From positions 1 through 32,717 of the forward strand of contig JAHIMR010000072.1 of NCBI GenBank assembly GCA_018896525.1: a stretch of 32,717 nt of DNA, in the 5' to 3' direction. Under the pieces are notes generated by a model, which worked only from the letters and a program-made list of their open reading frames with translations, did not search any database and had not been told where the DNA came from. The position numbers were made by a program, and so were the translations under genes. The stretch comes from Actinomycetota bacterium. Lineage in GTDB: Bacteria; Actinomycetota; Geothermincolia; Fen-727; Anoxymicrobiaceae. Positions 20,904 through 30,248 of the stretch are shown in pieces (positions within the stretch are counted from its first letter, which is position 1; the number at the start of each line of letters is the position of its first letter).

Positions 20904-22082
20904 ATGAGGTCGACTTCCATAACATCCGTAAATAACGCGGACAAGAACGCCGGTGTGGCGACAGCCAGGCTGGACAAGAGGACCAAGAACCTGGTCAAGC
21001 GGCTTAACGCCGGAGAGGTCGCGATAATCGACCATACCGACATCGACATGGTTTCCGCGGAATCACTGGTGGAGAAGAAACCGTCGGTCGTGGTGAACGC
21101 GGCCTGCTCGTTGACCGGCACTTATCCCAACCTCGGCCCGCTGATCATAGCGGCGTCGGGGATACGGATAGTGGACGAGGTGGGCCAGGAGGTTTTCGAC
21201 CTGGTCAAGGAAGGGGATGCCGTCCGGATTCACGGTGGTTTGATTCTCCGTGGCGAGGAGGAGGTAGCCAGCGGCAGTGTGCTTACCATATTGGAGATAG
21301 AGACGCGGGTCGAGGAGAGCAAGAAAAACCTGGGGAAGCACCTGGGTGACTTCGCGGCCAACACCATGGAGTTCCTGGAGGCCGAGAAGGAGATACTCCT
21401 TGAGAGCGTCGATCTTCCAAACATCACCACTATAATGGCTGGGAAGCAGGTTCTCATAGTGGTCAGGGGGCACGACTATAAACGTGACCTGCTGGCTCTC
21501 CGTCCGTACCTGAGGGAGATAAAGCCGGTGCTCATAGCGGTTGACGGGGGGGCGGACGCGCTGCTGGAGCTGGGCTATAAGCCGGATATGATTGTAGGTG
21601 ACATGGACAGCGTCTCCGATAATGCGCTCCGGAAGGCGAGCGAACTGGTAGTCCACGGGTACCGCGACGGCAAGGCGCCGGGCAGGGAGCGGCTGGAGGA
21701 GCTGGGGCTTGCGCAAACCGTTTTCCGTTACCCGGGGACCAGCGAGGATATTGCGATGCTCATCGCTTATGAGAAGGGCGCCGAGCTGATAGTGATGGTA
21801 GGTGGCCATAGTAACCTGGTCGATTTCATGGACAAGGACAGAAAAGGTATGGCCAGCACGTTCCTGGTACGGTTGCGGGTCGGCGCCATACTGGTGGACG
21901 CAAAGGGCGTCAGCCGGTTGTACAGCACCAGGGTCAAGGGCTGGCACCTGGCACTCATGGTTGCGGCGGCCCTGGTGACGATTGTTATCATTATCCTGTT
22001 GTCCGATCCTGTCAGGCAGTTTATTACGGTGCTGGCGATGAGGTTCCAGGTATGGTTGATGAAGCTTCAGAACCTCATCTGA
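20904..22082 (+). CDS. steA: SteA family cytokinetic ring protein
   Basis: This 392-aa protein matches actinobacterial SteA. It has an N-terminal domain with ACSLTGTYPNLGPLIIAASGI, a middle thiamine-pyrophosphokinase-like domain (LIAVDGGADALLELGYKPDMIVGDMDSVSD) and one C-terminal transmembrane helix (about residues 342-362). In Corynebacterium SteA and SteB sit at the division site and help activate a peptidoglycan hydrolase. I chose ATG 20904 with GGTGGGTGA six bases upstream. ATG 20886 is possible and adds six residues. It is followed by steB after 20 bp. Confidence 0.88.
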   Translation: MRSTSITSVNNADKNAGVATARLDKRTKNLVKRLNAGEVAIIDHTDIDMVSAESLVEKKPSVVVNAACSLTGTYPNLGPLIIAASGIRIVDEVGQEVFDLVKEGDAVRIHGGLILRGEEEVASGSVLTILEIETRVEESKKNLGKHLGDFAANTMEFLEAEKEILLESVDLPNITTIMAGKQVLIVVRGHDYKRDLLALRPYLREIKPVLIAVDGGADALLELGYKPDMIVGDMDSVSDNALRKASELVVHGYRDGKAPGRERLEELGLAQTVFRYPGTSEDIAMLIAYEKGAELIVMVGGHSNLVDFMDKDRKGMASTFLVRLRVGAILVDAKGVSRLYSTRVKGWHLALMVAAALVTIVIIILLSDPVRQFITVLAMRFQVWLMKLQNLI

Positions 22083-22101
22083 CGGAACAGGGGGAGTTCC
22101 T

Positions 22102-22944
22102 TTGCTGGACATGAGATACCACGTAATCTCGCTGGTGGCGGTCTTTCTCGCCCTGGGAATAGGCATACTGCTGGGTACCACTCTGGTGGAGAGGGGCCTG
22201 ATAGCTGAGTTAAGGAGCGAGACCGAGTCCTTGCAAGAGACGTTCTCCGAGGTGAAGGACAAGAACAAGTCGCTTAATGACGACCTGAACTTCTACAAGG
22301 GTTACACCACAGAGTCAAAGCCGTACATGATGGCCGACCGCCTGCCCGAAAGGGCGTTCGTGGTGATAACCGGGATGGAACCGGACGAGAACACGCTGGA
22401 GTCGATCCACGACGCGATCATCTCCGCCGGGGGCAACGTACCGCTGACCATAAGCATGTCAACCGCGGCGGTCTACGAGGAGCCGGCGTTGCTCCAGGGC
22501 CTGGCGCAGGCGTTCGGGTTGCCCGCGGAACCCGGGGTGGTCAAGGAGAGGGTCCTGGCGGAGGTGGTGGAGCAGTTGAAGAACGCGTCCAACCCCGAGG
22601 TCCTGACCATGCTGGACCAGGTCGGGGTAATCCAGATGAAGGGGGTGCTGCCCGGTCCCGTCACCGGCGCGGTACTGCTGGGAAGCATTGAGGAGGCCGA
22701 CGTCCTGGAGGGCACTGACCTGCCTCTCATTCGAGCATTTGGTGCGGCGGAGTTCCCGGTAGTCGGGGTCAGCGGCCTGGAGGCGTCGGACGTCGCCATG
22801 ATAACCTACAAGAAGAACGGTATCTCCACCGTGGACCACGTGAACACGGTTCCCGGGGAGGTGGCCCTGGTGCTGGTGCTGCAGGGCAGGAGCGGGAATT
22901 ACGGAAGCGGCAGGGCGGCGGAACAGATACTGCCGGAACCGTGA
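22102..22944 (+). CDS. steB: SteB/MctB-like membrane-anchored coiled-coil protein
   Basis: This 280-aa protein begins MLDMRYHVISLVAVFLALGI, the family pattern, followed by one transmembrane helix (about 8-28) and a coiled coil (about 33-62). The rest is probably extracytoplasmic, so the product spans the membrane once near the N-terminus. It is called copper transporter MctB in mycobacteria and SteB in corynebacteria, where it pairs with SteA at the septum. The start is TTG 22102 with GGGGGAG five bases upstream. Confidence 0.87.
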   Translation: MLDMRYHVISLVAVFLALGIGILLGTTLVERGLIAELRSETESLQETFSEVKDKNKSLNDDLNFYKGYTTESKPYMMADRLPERAFVVITGMEPDENTLESIHDAIISAGGNVPLTISMSTAAVYEEPALLQGLAQAFGLPAEPGVVKERVLAEVVEQLKNASNPEVLTMLDQVGVIQMKGVLPGPVTGAVLLGSIEEADVLEGTDLPLIRAFGAAEFPVVGVSGLEASDVAMITYKKNGISTVDHVNTVPGEVALVLVLQGRSGNYGSGRAAEQILPEP

Positions 22945-22960
22945 GACATTTGAGGTACTC

Positions 22961-23638
22961 ATGAGAACCGTTGCGGTGGTACCCTCGTATGAGGAGGAGG
23001 GGTCCGTAGGACGGACCGTGAGTTCTCTTCTCGCCATCCCCGGGGTGGACGAGGTAGTTGTGATAGACGATTACTCGACCGACCTGTCCGCTCGCGAAGC
23101 CGCCGGTGAGGGGGCCACTGTGGTCGTGAACGGAGCCAACCTGGGGAAAGGTGGGTCCCTCAACCGGGTCCTCCCGCACCTGGAGTTCGATTTTCTATTG
23201 CTGGTTGACGGAGACCTGGGCGATAGCGCCCGGGAGGCGGAGATGATACTCGCGCCGGTACTGGCAGGGGAGGCAGACCTTGCCATAGCGGCGTTCGGTC
23301 CGGCGAGGCGAAAAGGGGGGTTCGGCATCGCGCAGGGACTGGGCGGAATGGCGATACGCATGCTGGCGGGAGGGGTCATGGCTTCCCCTCTCTCCGGTCA
23401 GCGGGCGATGACACACCGGACCTATGAGCGGGTGGCCCCCTTCGAAGAGGGGTTCGGGGTGGAGGTTGGAATGACCGTTGACGCCCTGCGGGCCGGGTTA
23501 AAGGTGGTGGAGGTCGAAACCGGCATGTATCACCGTGAGACCGGAAGGGACCTGGCAGGGTTCAAGCACCGGGGGCGTCAGTTCCTGGATATCCTGAGGT
23601 CCGCGCTGAAACGACTGTTTCAGAGCGGGGGGATCTAG
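22961..23638 (+). CDS. Family 2 glycosyltransferase
   Basis: This 225-aa GT-A fold enzyme starts MRTVAVVPSYEEEGSVGRTV. It has VVVIDDYSTD (nucleotide-sugar site) and LLLVDGDLGDS (DXD-like). It is short and has no transmembrane helix, so only the catalytic domain is present. It likely uses a nucleotide sugar to extend a lipid-linked or other acceptor. Lying between steB and a polyprenyl-phosphate transferase suggests envelope glycan synthesis, but donor and acceptor are unknown. ATG 22961 has GAGGT five bases upstream. Confidence 0.85.
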   Translation: MRTVAVVPSYEEEGSVGRTVSSLLAIPGVDEVVVIDDYSTDLSAREAAGEGATVVVNGANLGKGGSLNRVLPHLEFDFLLLVDGDLGDSAREAEMILAPVLAGEADLAIAAFGPARRKGGFGIAQGLGGMAIRMLAGGVMASPLSGQRAMTHRTYERVAPFEEGFGVEVGMTVDALRAGLKVVEVETGMYHRETGRDLAGFKHRGRQFLDILRSALKRLFQSGGI

Positions 23639-23641
23639 CCG

Positions 23642-24502
23642 ATGCTGGTTGCGGCCGGAGCTTTCCTGGGGTCGATAGCGGCGGGGGTACTGATACTGGT
23701 GGGTTGCGGTGGCATCATGGAGGACGGACCGCGAGTCACCAACTATGCCGGCAGTTCGGTGCCGGCCGCCGCCGGCTTCCTTTTCGTGCCGGTCTATCTG
23801 CTCACCTACGTCGTGATACGAGCAGTGGAGGGGTTTCCCGAGAAACAGGCGTTCGGCCCGGCTGAATCGCTCCTGGTCCTGGTCCTGGGGATGTGCTTCC
23901 TGGGGTTGATGGACGACGTGTTCGGCGACGGAAAAGCAAGCGGTTTCAAGGGGCACATCCGGGCGTTGTTCAAAGGGCGGATAAGTACCGGGTTCCTGAA
24001 AGCCCTGGGCGGCCTCCTGGTGGCACTGGCGGTCTCGCTGCCGTTATCGCACAACTGGTGGGAACTGTTCCTCAACGCCACTCTCATCGCCCTGTGCGCG
24101 AACCTGTTCAACCTGCTGGACATGAGGCCGGGCCGGGCGCTGAAGGTGTTCCTGCCGGCGCTGGCCGGGGTTGTGGCGCTCAACTGGAAGTTGATGGATA
24201 CGTTCGTGCCGTACCTCCTGTCGGTAGGCGCGGTGGCCCTGGTCCTGCTGCCCGGGGACCTTTCGGAGAGGTTCATGCTCGGCGACGCGGGCTCAAACGT
24301 CCTGGGGGCGACGGTAGGCCTGGGGGTGGCGATCGGGGCAGGAAACTGGTGGAAGCTGGGCGTACTTCTTTTCCTGGTATTCATGAACATCTTGTCCGAA
24401 AAGTACTCGTTCTCGAAAGCAGTAGATTCAAACAGGCCCTTGAATTGGATGGACCGTCTTGGTAGAAAAGGAGAGAAGCCCGGGGAAACAGAATACAAGT
24501 AA
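23642..24502 (+). CDS. MraY/WecA-like glycosyl-1-phosphate transferase
   Basis: This is a 286-aa integral membrane protein with about eight hydrophobic segments. [10 protein letters not shown] carries the MraY-type aspartate pair. [15 protein letters not shown] occupies the NxxNxxDG position and [12 protein letters not shown] is the conserved loop. Such enzymes transfer a sugar-1-phosphate (or phospho-MurNAc-pentapeptide) to undecaprenyl phosphate. It differs from true MraY, which is longer (about 320-360 aa) and has DGLDGL, so it is a divergent relative with unknown substrate. ATG 23642 is three bases after the glycosyltransferase stop, so the two are clearly cotranscribed. Confidence 0.83.
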   Translation: MLVAAGAFLGSIAAGVLILVGCGGIMEDGPRVTNYAGSSVPAAAGFLFVPVYLLTYVVIRAVEGFPEKQAFGPAESLLVLVLGMCFLGLMDDVFGDGKASGFKGHIRALFKGRISTGFLKALGGLLVALAVSLPLSHNWWELFLNATLIALCANLFNLLDMRPGRALKVFLPALAGVVALNWKLMDTFVPYLLSVGAVALVLLPGDLSERFMLGDAGSNVLGATVGLGVAIGAGNWWKLGVLLFLVFMNILSEKYSFSKAVDSNRPLNWMDRLGRKGEKPGETEYK

Positions 24503-24531
24503 AAGCTATCGGGAGAACCGAAGGGAGAAAG

Positions 24532-26205
24532 ATGGCTGACAAGTCGCCGCACCCAAAGCACATCTTCGTGACCGGAGGGGTGGTTTCATCGCTGGGAAAG
24601 GGCATCACCGCCGCGTCGATAGGACTCCTGCTCAAGTTGCGGGGCCTGAAAGTCACCATGCAGAAGTTAGACCCGTACATCAACGTGGATCCCGGGACCA
24701 TGAACCCTTTCCAGCACGGCGAGGTCTTCGTGACCGACGACGGCACCGAGACCGATCTCGACCTCGGGCATTACGAGAGGTTCGTGGACGTGAACCTGCA
24801 GCGCGAGAGCAACGTAACCACCGGCACCGTGTACGGGACCATCATCTCGCGTGAGCGCAAGGGGGAGTTCCTTGGCGCAACGGTACAGGTCATTCCCCAT
24901 ATCACCGACGAGATAAAAAGGCGGATACTCGAGTTGGGCCGCGAGGACGACGTGGATGTCACCATCAGCGAGATCGGCGGGACCGTTGGCGACATCGAGA
25001 GCCAGCCTTTCCTGGAGGCGATACGGCAGCTCAAGAAAGATATCGGCCATGAAAACGTGTTCTACATACACGTCACCCTGGTCCCTTACCTGGAGACGTC
25101 CCGGGAGCTCAAGACCAAGCCGACGCAGCATAGTGTAAAGGAGTTGAAGAGCCTGGGAATCCAGCCTGACGCGATTGTGTGCCGTTCGGACAGGCCGATA
25201 AACGATGGGGTCAAGGACAAGATATCCCTGTTCTGTGACACGGACAGGGAGGCGGTGGTTTCCGCGGTCAACGCAAGCTCGATATACGAGGTCCCGCTGA
25301 TGTTGAACCTGGAAGGCCTGGACGAGTACATCGTAGATCACCTCGGGCTCGCCGGGAAGCCCCCCGACCTGTCGGAGTGGAAAGGGCTGGTGGAGCGTAT
25401 CAAGAGCCTTGAGGGAGAGGTCAGGATCGCGGTGGTGGGCAAGTACGTGGACCTGCCCGATGCCTACATAAGCATCGCGGAAAGCCTGACCGCCGCGGGG
25501 ATCAAGTACGGGGTGAACGTAAAGATGGTATGGGTGGCCTCCGACAGGTTGAAGGAGGAGGGGTGCGACCAGATCCTGGGTGACGTGCACGGCATCCTGG
25601 TGCCGGGGGGCTTCGGTATACGGGGGATAGAGGGCAAGATAATGGCCACGCAGTTCGCCAGGGAGAAAGGTATCCCGTTCCTGGGGATCTGTCTTGGGCT
25701 GCAATGTGCGGTAATAGAGTTCGCCCGCGACGTGGGGGGCATGGAGTCGGCCAACAGCGCGGAGTTCGATCCCGAGACGCCTTACCCGGTGATTGACCTG
25801 ATGGCACACCAGAAAGAGGTGGATGGGCTGGGGGGCACGATGCGCCTGGGGCTGTACCCCTGTAAGTTGATGAAAGGTACCCGTGCCCATGAAGCGTACG
25901 GCGAGGAGGTCATATACGAAAGGCACCGCCACCGTTACGAGGTCAGCAACAGTCTGCGAAACAAGCTGGAGGAAGCCGGGCTGAGCTTTTCCGGGGTTTC
26001 CCCGGACGGGCGACTGGTGGAGATAATCGAGATCCCCGAGCATCCCTGGTTCGTGGCGTGCCAGTTTCATCCCGAGTTCAAGTCGAGACCGCTCCGCCCC
26101 CACCCCCTTTTCAGGGAGTTCGTGAGGGAGTCTATTGAGAGGCAGCGGCTCTCCGGGTCGAACCCTACCGTCAGGGAGGGCAACGAGGCCCGGGAATTGA
26201 AATGA
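24532..26205 (+). CDS. pyrG: CTP synthase
   Basis: This 557-aa enzyme makes CTP from UTP, ATP and glutamine. The synthetase domain has [16 protein letters not shown] and [21 protein letters not shown]. The glutaminase domain has [13 protein letters not shown], the nucleophile C387 in LGICLGLQ and FHPEFKSRP. All key motifs are intact and the length is normal. ATG 24532 follows AAGGGAGAAAG. It occupies the actinobacterial position downstream of steB, here with two glycan genes between. The next gene starts within its stop codon. Confidence 0.97.
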   Translation: MADKSPHPKHIFVTGGVVSSLGKGITAASIGLLLKLRGLKVTMQKLDPYINVDPGTMNPFQHGEVFVTDDGTETDLDLGHYERFVDVNLQRESNVTTGTVYGTIISRERKGEFLGATVQVIPHITDEIKRRILELGREDDVDVTISEIGGTVGDIESQPFLEAIRQLKKDIGHENVFYIHVTLVPYLETSRELKTKPTQHSVKELKSLGIQPDAIVCRSDRPINDGVKDKISLFCDTDREAVVSAVNASSIYEVPLMLNLEGLDEYIVDHLGLAGKPPDLSEWKGLVERIKSLEGEVRIAVVGKYVDLPDAYISIAESLTAAGIKYGVNVKMVWVASDRLKEEGCDQILGDVHGILVPGGFGIRGIEGKIMATQFAREKGIPFLGICLGLQCAVIEFARDVGGMESANSAEFDPETPYPVIDLMAHQKEVDGLGGTMRLGLYPCKLMKGTRAHEAYGEEVIYERHRHRYEVSNSLRNKLEEAGLSFSGVSPDGRLVEIIEIPEHPWFVACQFHPEFKSRPLRPHPLFREFVRESIERQRLSGSNPTVREGNEARELK

Positions 26206-27353
26206 CCGACATCGGCCCCGAACCCGGGAGGCTCTTCACCATATTCCAGGAGCTTGTACGTATAGACAGCGAGCCGGGCAAGGAGGGCAAGCTCCGTGAC
26301 TACGTGACCAGTTTCTGCGACGGCATTGGATTAGTGACATGCGAGGACCTGGCGGGGGAGGTCACCGGCGGTGAGAGCGGCAACCTGGTGATACGCGTAC
26401 CTCCGGGCGCGCCTTCCAGCGAACCCCCGATCATCCTTAACGCTCACATGGACACCGTCACCCCCGGTGAGGGAGTGGTACCGGTAGATGAGGATGACAG
26501 GTTCACCAGCGCCGGCGACACGATACTGGGAGCCGACGACAAGGCGGGGGTGGCGGCGATACTGGCGGCGGTGGAGTGTATCATGGGGGCGGGTCTGGAG
26601 AACAGGGCGCTGGAGGTTCTGCTTACCGTACAAGAGGAGCCGGGACTCCTGGGAGCGAAGAACCTGGACCATTCACTGCTGGAAGGCAGGTGGGGGCTGG
26701 TACTCGACGGGAGCGGGGGGGTCGGGGGCATCGTAGTGGAGGCGCCAAGCCGTGAGAGGGTTACGTTCACCTTGCGAGGCCTGGCGGCTCACGCAGGGGT
26801 GGAGCCGGAGAAGGGGATAAGCGCCATCGCCTGCGCGGCGGAGGCAATAGCGGGGCTCCCACTGGGGCGGTTGGACGAGCGGACAACGGCGAATATCGGA
26901 ATCATCAACGGTGGCCGCGCATGCAATATCGTGCCGGACCTGGTGGTGGTCCAGGGGGAACTCAGAAGTCTTTCCGAGGAACGGCTTTCCGAGGAGCGGC
27001 GAGCGATGGTGGACCGGTTCCGGGAGGTGGCGGACCGGTGCGGTTGCCGGGTCGAGGTCCAGGTCGAGCGCTCGTTCTCCCGGTTCAGCATCGACACATC
27101 CTCGGACCCGGTAGCGGAACTGCGCAGGGCTATGGAGGGGTGTGGACTGGAGCCGTGGTTCACGCGGACCGGTGGCGGGAGTGACGCCAACGTCTTGAAC
27201 CAGGGGCATCTGGAGATGATCACATTGAACGTGGGCCTTGCCAACGCCCACAGCATCGAGGAATTCATTATGAAGGAAGACCTATTGAACGTTTCGCGAA
27301 TCCTGGTGCGTCTCGCGCTCATGGGTGCGCTGGAGGAAGGCGATGGCCGGTGA
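26202..27353 (+). CDS. M20 family metallopeptidase (peptidase T-like)
   Basis: This 383-aa dinuclear zinc hydrolase has the ligands in order: H82 in NAHMDTV, D in GADDKAG, EE in VQEEPGLLG, an aspartate in LVLDGSG and a C-terminal His in NAHSIEEFI. Between them is a dimerisation domain with [19 protein letters not shown]. It resembles the PepT-like branch and probably removes N-terminal residues of small peptides in the cytoplasm. ATGA overlaps the pyrG stop, so translation is likely coupled. Confidence 0.88.
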   Translation: MTDIGPEPGRLFTIFQELVRIDSEPGKEGKLRDYVTSFCDGIGLVTCEDLAGEVTGGESGNLVIRVPPGAPSSEPPIILNAHMDTVTPGEGVVPVDEDDRFTSAGDTILGADDKAGVAAILAAVECIMGAGLENRALEVLLTVQEEPGLLGAKNLDHSLLEGRWGLVLDGSGGVGGIVVEAPSRERVTFTLRGLAAHAGVEPEKGISAIACAAEAIAGLPLGRLDERTTANIGIINGGRACNIVPDLVVVQGELRSLSEERLSEERRAMVDRFREVADRCGCRVEVQVERSFSRFSIDTSSDPVAELRRAMEGCGLEPWFTRTGGGSDANVLNQGHLEMITLNVGLANAHSIEEFIMKEDLLNVSRILVRLALMGALEEGDGR

Positions 27354-28435
27354 GCAGCTATCGCCGGGCGACGGTAACCGACACCGGCTGGTGGGGGCCT
27401 GACGTGCAGGAAGTCCAGCTGGAGTTTGAGGACGGCTCGGCGGGACGCGGGCTCGTTCTCGGGGAACTGGTGGGAGACGTAGGCGCGGGGGACGAGGTGA
27501 TCGCGAACACCACCGCGGTGGAGCTTGGCCTGGGGTCGGGTGGCTTCCACTTCATCGTGTGGAACCTGACCCGGTTGACGCTCGATACCCCGTCTACAGG
27601 GCATATAATGAAGCTCAGGTACACCCCCATGCAGCTCAACGTGGAGGCGGTGGAGGAGAGGCTTGGTCCAGCCGGGGGGATGCCGGAGGACCTCTCGTGC
27701 GCGCTCGGGGGGATGCCGGTGGTTTCAGGAACACTCCACAGCCAGTTGCTGGCGGTGGCGCTGGCTTACAAGGACGCACTCCCCGGGGGACGCCTGGTGT
27801 ATATCATGACCGACGGAGGGTCGCTGCCCTTGAATTTCAGCAAGACGGTGCGCTTTCTCGTGGACGAGGGGTACATAGACTCCACCATGACATGCGGCCA
27901 CGCCTTCGGGGGAGAGTTCGAGGCGGTGAACATCTTCGGGGCGCTTGTTGCTGCCAGAGAGGTGTGTGGCGCCGACGCCGCCGTGGTCATAATGGGTCCG
28001 GGGATCGTGGGGACCGGCTTCGCGGTAGGCTTCACCGGCATGGAGCAGGCGACGGTCATAAACGCCGCGGGATCGATGGGTGGCCGTCCCATAGCGATAG
28101 CGAGGATAATGTTCGGAGACGCCCGGGAAAGGCACATTGGTTTGAGCCACCACACGGTATCCGCGCTGAAGTACGGGGCGTGCCGGCCGGCCACCGTGCC
28201 GGTACCGAAAATGACCGGCGAGAAGCGAAAGCGGGTATGGTCGCAGATAGAACGGTCCGGCATCGAGGAGACGCACCGGGTGCTGGAGGTGGACGGTGAG
28301 GGGGTTCTCGAACTCATAAGGCGAAGTGGTTACAAACCCACCGTGATGGGACGGACCCCGTCAGAGGAGCCGGAGTTCTTCATGGCCGCGGGTGCCGCTG
28401 GGTACGCCGCCGCCCAAACGGATGACAGGCGGTGA
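27350..28435 (+). CDS. DUF3866 family protein
   Basis: This 361-aa protein matches DUF3866, known mostly from Actinomycetota and Bacillota. Recognisable segments are GDEVIANTTAVELGLGSGG, IMKLRYTPMQLNV, YIMTDGGSLPL and MGPGIVGTGFAVGFTG. No catalytic motif is known and the function is unassigned. The start is GTG 27350, overlapping the peptidase stop as GTGA, with GGAGGAAGG upstream. It is probably the last gene of the steA operon, ending just before foldback copy F. Confidence 0.85.
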   Translation: MSSYRRATVTDTGWWGPDVQEVQLEFEDGSAGRGLVLGELVGDVGAGDEVIANTTAVELGLGSGGFHFIVWNLTRLTLDTPSTGHIMKLRYTPMQLNVEAVEERLGPAGGMPEDLSCALGGMPVVSGTLHSQLLAVALAYKDALPGGRLVYIMTDGGSLPLNFSKTVRFLVDEGYIDSTMTCGHAFGGEFEAVNIFGALVAAREVCGADAAVVIMGPGIVGTGFAVGFTGMEQATVINAAGSMGGRPIAIARIMFGDARERHIGLSHHTVSALKYGACRPATVPVPKMTGEKRKRVWSQIERSGIEETHRVLEVDGEGVLELIRRSGYKPTVMGRTPSEEPEFFMAAGAAGYAAAQTDDRR

Positions 28436-28438
28436 TTA

Positions 28439-28602
28439 AGTGCCCCATTCCATAAATACGCTGGCATTCGAACGCCGCTGCATCCACTCCGGCTGCGTTC
28501 CGCTCCCTCGACGTACTCCAAGAGTACGACTCGGTCGCGCGCCTTGCCGGAGCGGCGCTTCGACGCTCTCGGTGCGTCACCGTACCTATGGATTGGAGCA
28601 CT
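28439..28602 (-). mobile_element. Foldback element, copy F
   Basis: This 164-bp copy has left end AGTGCCCCATTCCATAAATA and reverse-complemented right end AGTGCTCCAATCCATAGGTA, so both ends carry a CC-A-TCC variant absent elsewhere. It sits four bases after the DUF3866 stop and three bases before the nudix start. Confidence 0.85.
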
Positions 28603-28605
28603 AGG

Positions 28606-29184
28606 ATGGAAATAGATATCGGTGACCACCGGACACTCTCCACCGAACAGGTGTTCGACGGGAAGATAGTGAGGGTGTTTATAGACGACGTGAGGCTTCC
28701 CGATGGCCGGGAGGCCCGCTGGGAGAGGGTTATCCACCCCGGTGCGGTAGGCATGGTCCCGCTGTTGAGTGACCAGACGATCGTGCTGGTGCGGCAGTAC
28801 CGTCATGCCACCGGGAAGGTGCTTCTTGAGATACCGGCGGGGAAACTGGAGGAAGGTGAGCCTCCCGAGGTGTGCGCCCGGAGGGAACTGGCTGAAGAGG
28901 TGGGGTATCGAGCCGGCGAGATGGTAAAGCTGGCCGAGTTCTACAACTCGCCCGGATACAGCGACGAGTACTTCCACCTGTTCCTGGCCCGAGAACTCGA
29001 GGAGGGGCAGGCCGAGGCGGAGCCCGACGAGTTTTTTCAGGTCAAGGCGGTGCACCTTGAAGAGGCGTTCGACATGATATCAACCGGCGAGGTACGCGAC
29101 GCGAAGACGGTTATCGGGATAACGCTGACGAAGCTGCTCCTGGCTGGCGAGGGGTCAACCTATGGTGCGGATGTTGCCGGATGA
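28606..29184 (+). CDS. NUDIX hydrolase, ADP-ribose pyrophosphatase type
   Basis: The 192-aa protein has a complete Nudix box GKLEEGEPPEVCARRELAEEVGY in the form GX5EX7REUXEEXG. The preceding VLVRQYRHATGKVLLEIPAG is typical of ADP-ribose pyrophosphatases. It would hydrolyse ADP-ribose or related dinucleotides in the cytoplasm. ATG 28606 is likely. An upstream ATG (28588) lies inside the end of the foldback element. The only Shine-Dalgarno candidate, GGAG 28595-28598, belongs to the element. In mycobacteria the nudix gene also lies between pyrG and xerD. Confidence 0.92.
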   Translation: MEIDIGDHRTLSTEQVFDGKIVRVFIDDVRLPDGREARWERVIHPGAVGMVPLLSDQTIVLVRQYRHATGKVLLEIPAGKLEEGEPPEVCARRELAEEVGYRAGEMVKLAEFYNSPGYSDEYFHLFLARELEEGQAEAEPDEFFQVKAVHLEEAFDMISTGEVRDAKTVIGITLTKLLLAGEGSTYGADVAG

Positions 29185-29213
29185 GGGCTTAGCGGATTGC
29201 GGTGAAAGCGGTT

Positions 29214-30158
29214 ATGGATCAGCAGGGCGACGATACGGACGGGCAGGCCGGTGTTTCGCCACTGGTCGAGGCGGGTCGTGAGTTCCTCAACTACATGCAT
29301 GTGGAGAGGGGCGCCTCTGATAATACGGTCACGGCCTACCGCCGGGCTATTACCAGGTACCTGGAGTTTCTCTCGGGGATAGGGATAGAGGCGCCTGACG
29401 ATATCACCCGCGAGTCGCTGGTGGGGTTCGCGGGTGAGCTGTCATCGCCACAGGGAGCCGGGCTGTCCCCACGGTCGGTCGCCCAGGCGTTCAGCGCGGT
29501 GAGGATGTTTCACCGTTTTATGGTCACCGAGGGACACGCGGTATCTGACCAGTCAACAATCCTGGCTTCTCCCAGGATGCCCATGCGGTTGCCACGGGCG
29601 CTCGACCGGGACCAGGTGGAAAAACTGCTGGACGCTCCCGCCGGGGGGGACCCCAGGGGGGTCCGGGACCGGTTGATCCTGGATATGCTATACGCGACGG
29701 GGATGAGGATATCGGAGTTGGTCGGAGTTGACGTGGGGGACCTTGACCTGCCGGAGAGGATACTGACGTGTCGGGGGAAAGGTGGGAAGTGGAGGCTACT
29801 GCCGTTCGGCAGGGAAACGCAGCGCATGGTAATCAACTACCTGGATGAGGCGAGACCGTTGCTGGCGGGAAAGCGGCATTGTGCGGGGTTGATCCTCAAC
29901 GCCAGGGGAGGACGCCTGACCAGGCAGGGGTGCTGGAAGATCATAAAGGGGCACGCCGCCGCGGTGGGAATGGAGGAGAAGGTGACCCCCCACGTGCTTC
30001 GGCACACCTTCGCGACACATATGCTGGAGGGCGGGGCGGACCTGCTGGTGGTACAGGAACTGCTGGGACATTCCAGCATCTCCACCACCCAGATATACAC
30101 CGAGGTAACGGGGAAGCACCTGAGGGAGGTTTACCGGAACGCGCATCCCAGGGCCTAA
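29214..30158 (+). CDS. xerD: Tyrosine recombinase XerD-like
   Basis: This 314-aa site-specific recombinase has an N-terminal core-binding domain (about 15-110) and the catalytic set R165 (ATGMRISEL), K in GKGGKWR, H260 and R263 (HVLRHTFATHM), H286 (LGHSSISTTQ) and the nucleophile Y295. It would act with a partner at dif to resolve chromosome dimers. ATG 29214 has GGTGA eight bases upstream. GTG 29202 is an alternative. It follows the nudix gene closely. Its position matches the actinobacterial xerD locus, supporting XerD rather than a phage integrase. Confidence 0.9.
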   Translation: MDQQGDDTDGQAGVSPLVEAGREFLNYMHVERGASDNTVTAYRRAITRYLEFLSGIGIEAPDDITRESLVGFAGELSSPQGAGLSPRSVAQAFSAVRMFHRFMVTEGHAVSDQSTILASPRMPMRLPRALDRDQVEKLLDAPAGGDPRGVRDRLILDMLYATGMRISELVGVDVGDLDLPERILTCRGKGGKWRLLPFGRETQRMVINYLDEARPLLAGKRHCAGLILNARGGRLTRQGCWKIIKGHAAAVGMEEKVTPHVLRHTFATHMLEGGADLLVVQELLGHSSISTTQIYTEVTGKHLREVYRNAHPRA

Positions 30159-30171
30159 GGGTCGCGGGTGC

Positions 30172-30200
30172 TTGTAACCGGGGCGCGCCATAAATAGAAT
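30172..30200 (+). promoter_or_regulatory. Promoter upstream of the M50 protease gene
   Basis: TTGTAA (30172-30177), 17 bp, TAGAAT (30195-30200) form a good sigma70-type promoter 48 bp before ATG 30249. It would drive the M50 - trpS - scpA - scpB group independently of xerD. Confidence 0.6.
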
Positions 30201-30248
30201 TGGCGCTGACCGGAGCAGCGCGATTTGCAATCCACAAGAGGGAAGTTG

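Noticed and set aside
22841-22870. LexA-type box GAAC...GTTC
   Set aside because: The half-sites are spaced by three rather than four bases and lie inside steB, so an SOS operator is not supported.
24667-26103. 478-aa open frame antisense to pyrG
   Set aside because: It mirrors pyrG codons in a GC-rich genome. It has no recognisable motif or ribosome binding site, and the sense protein is certain.
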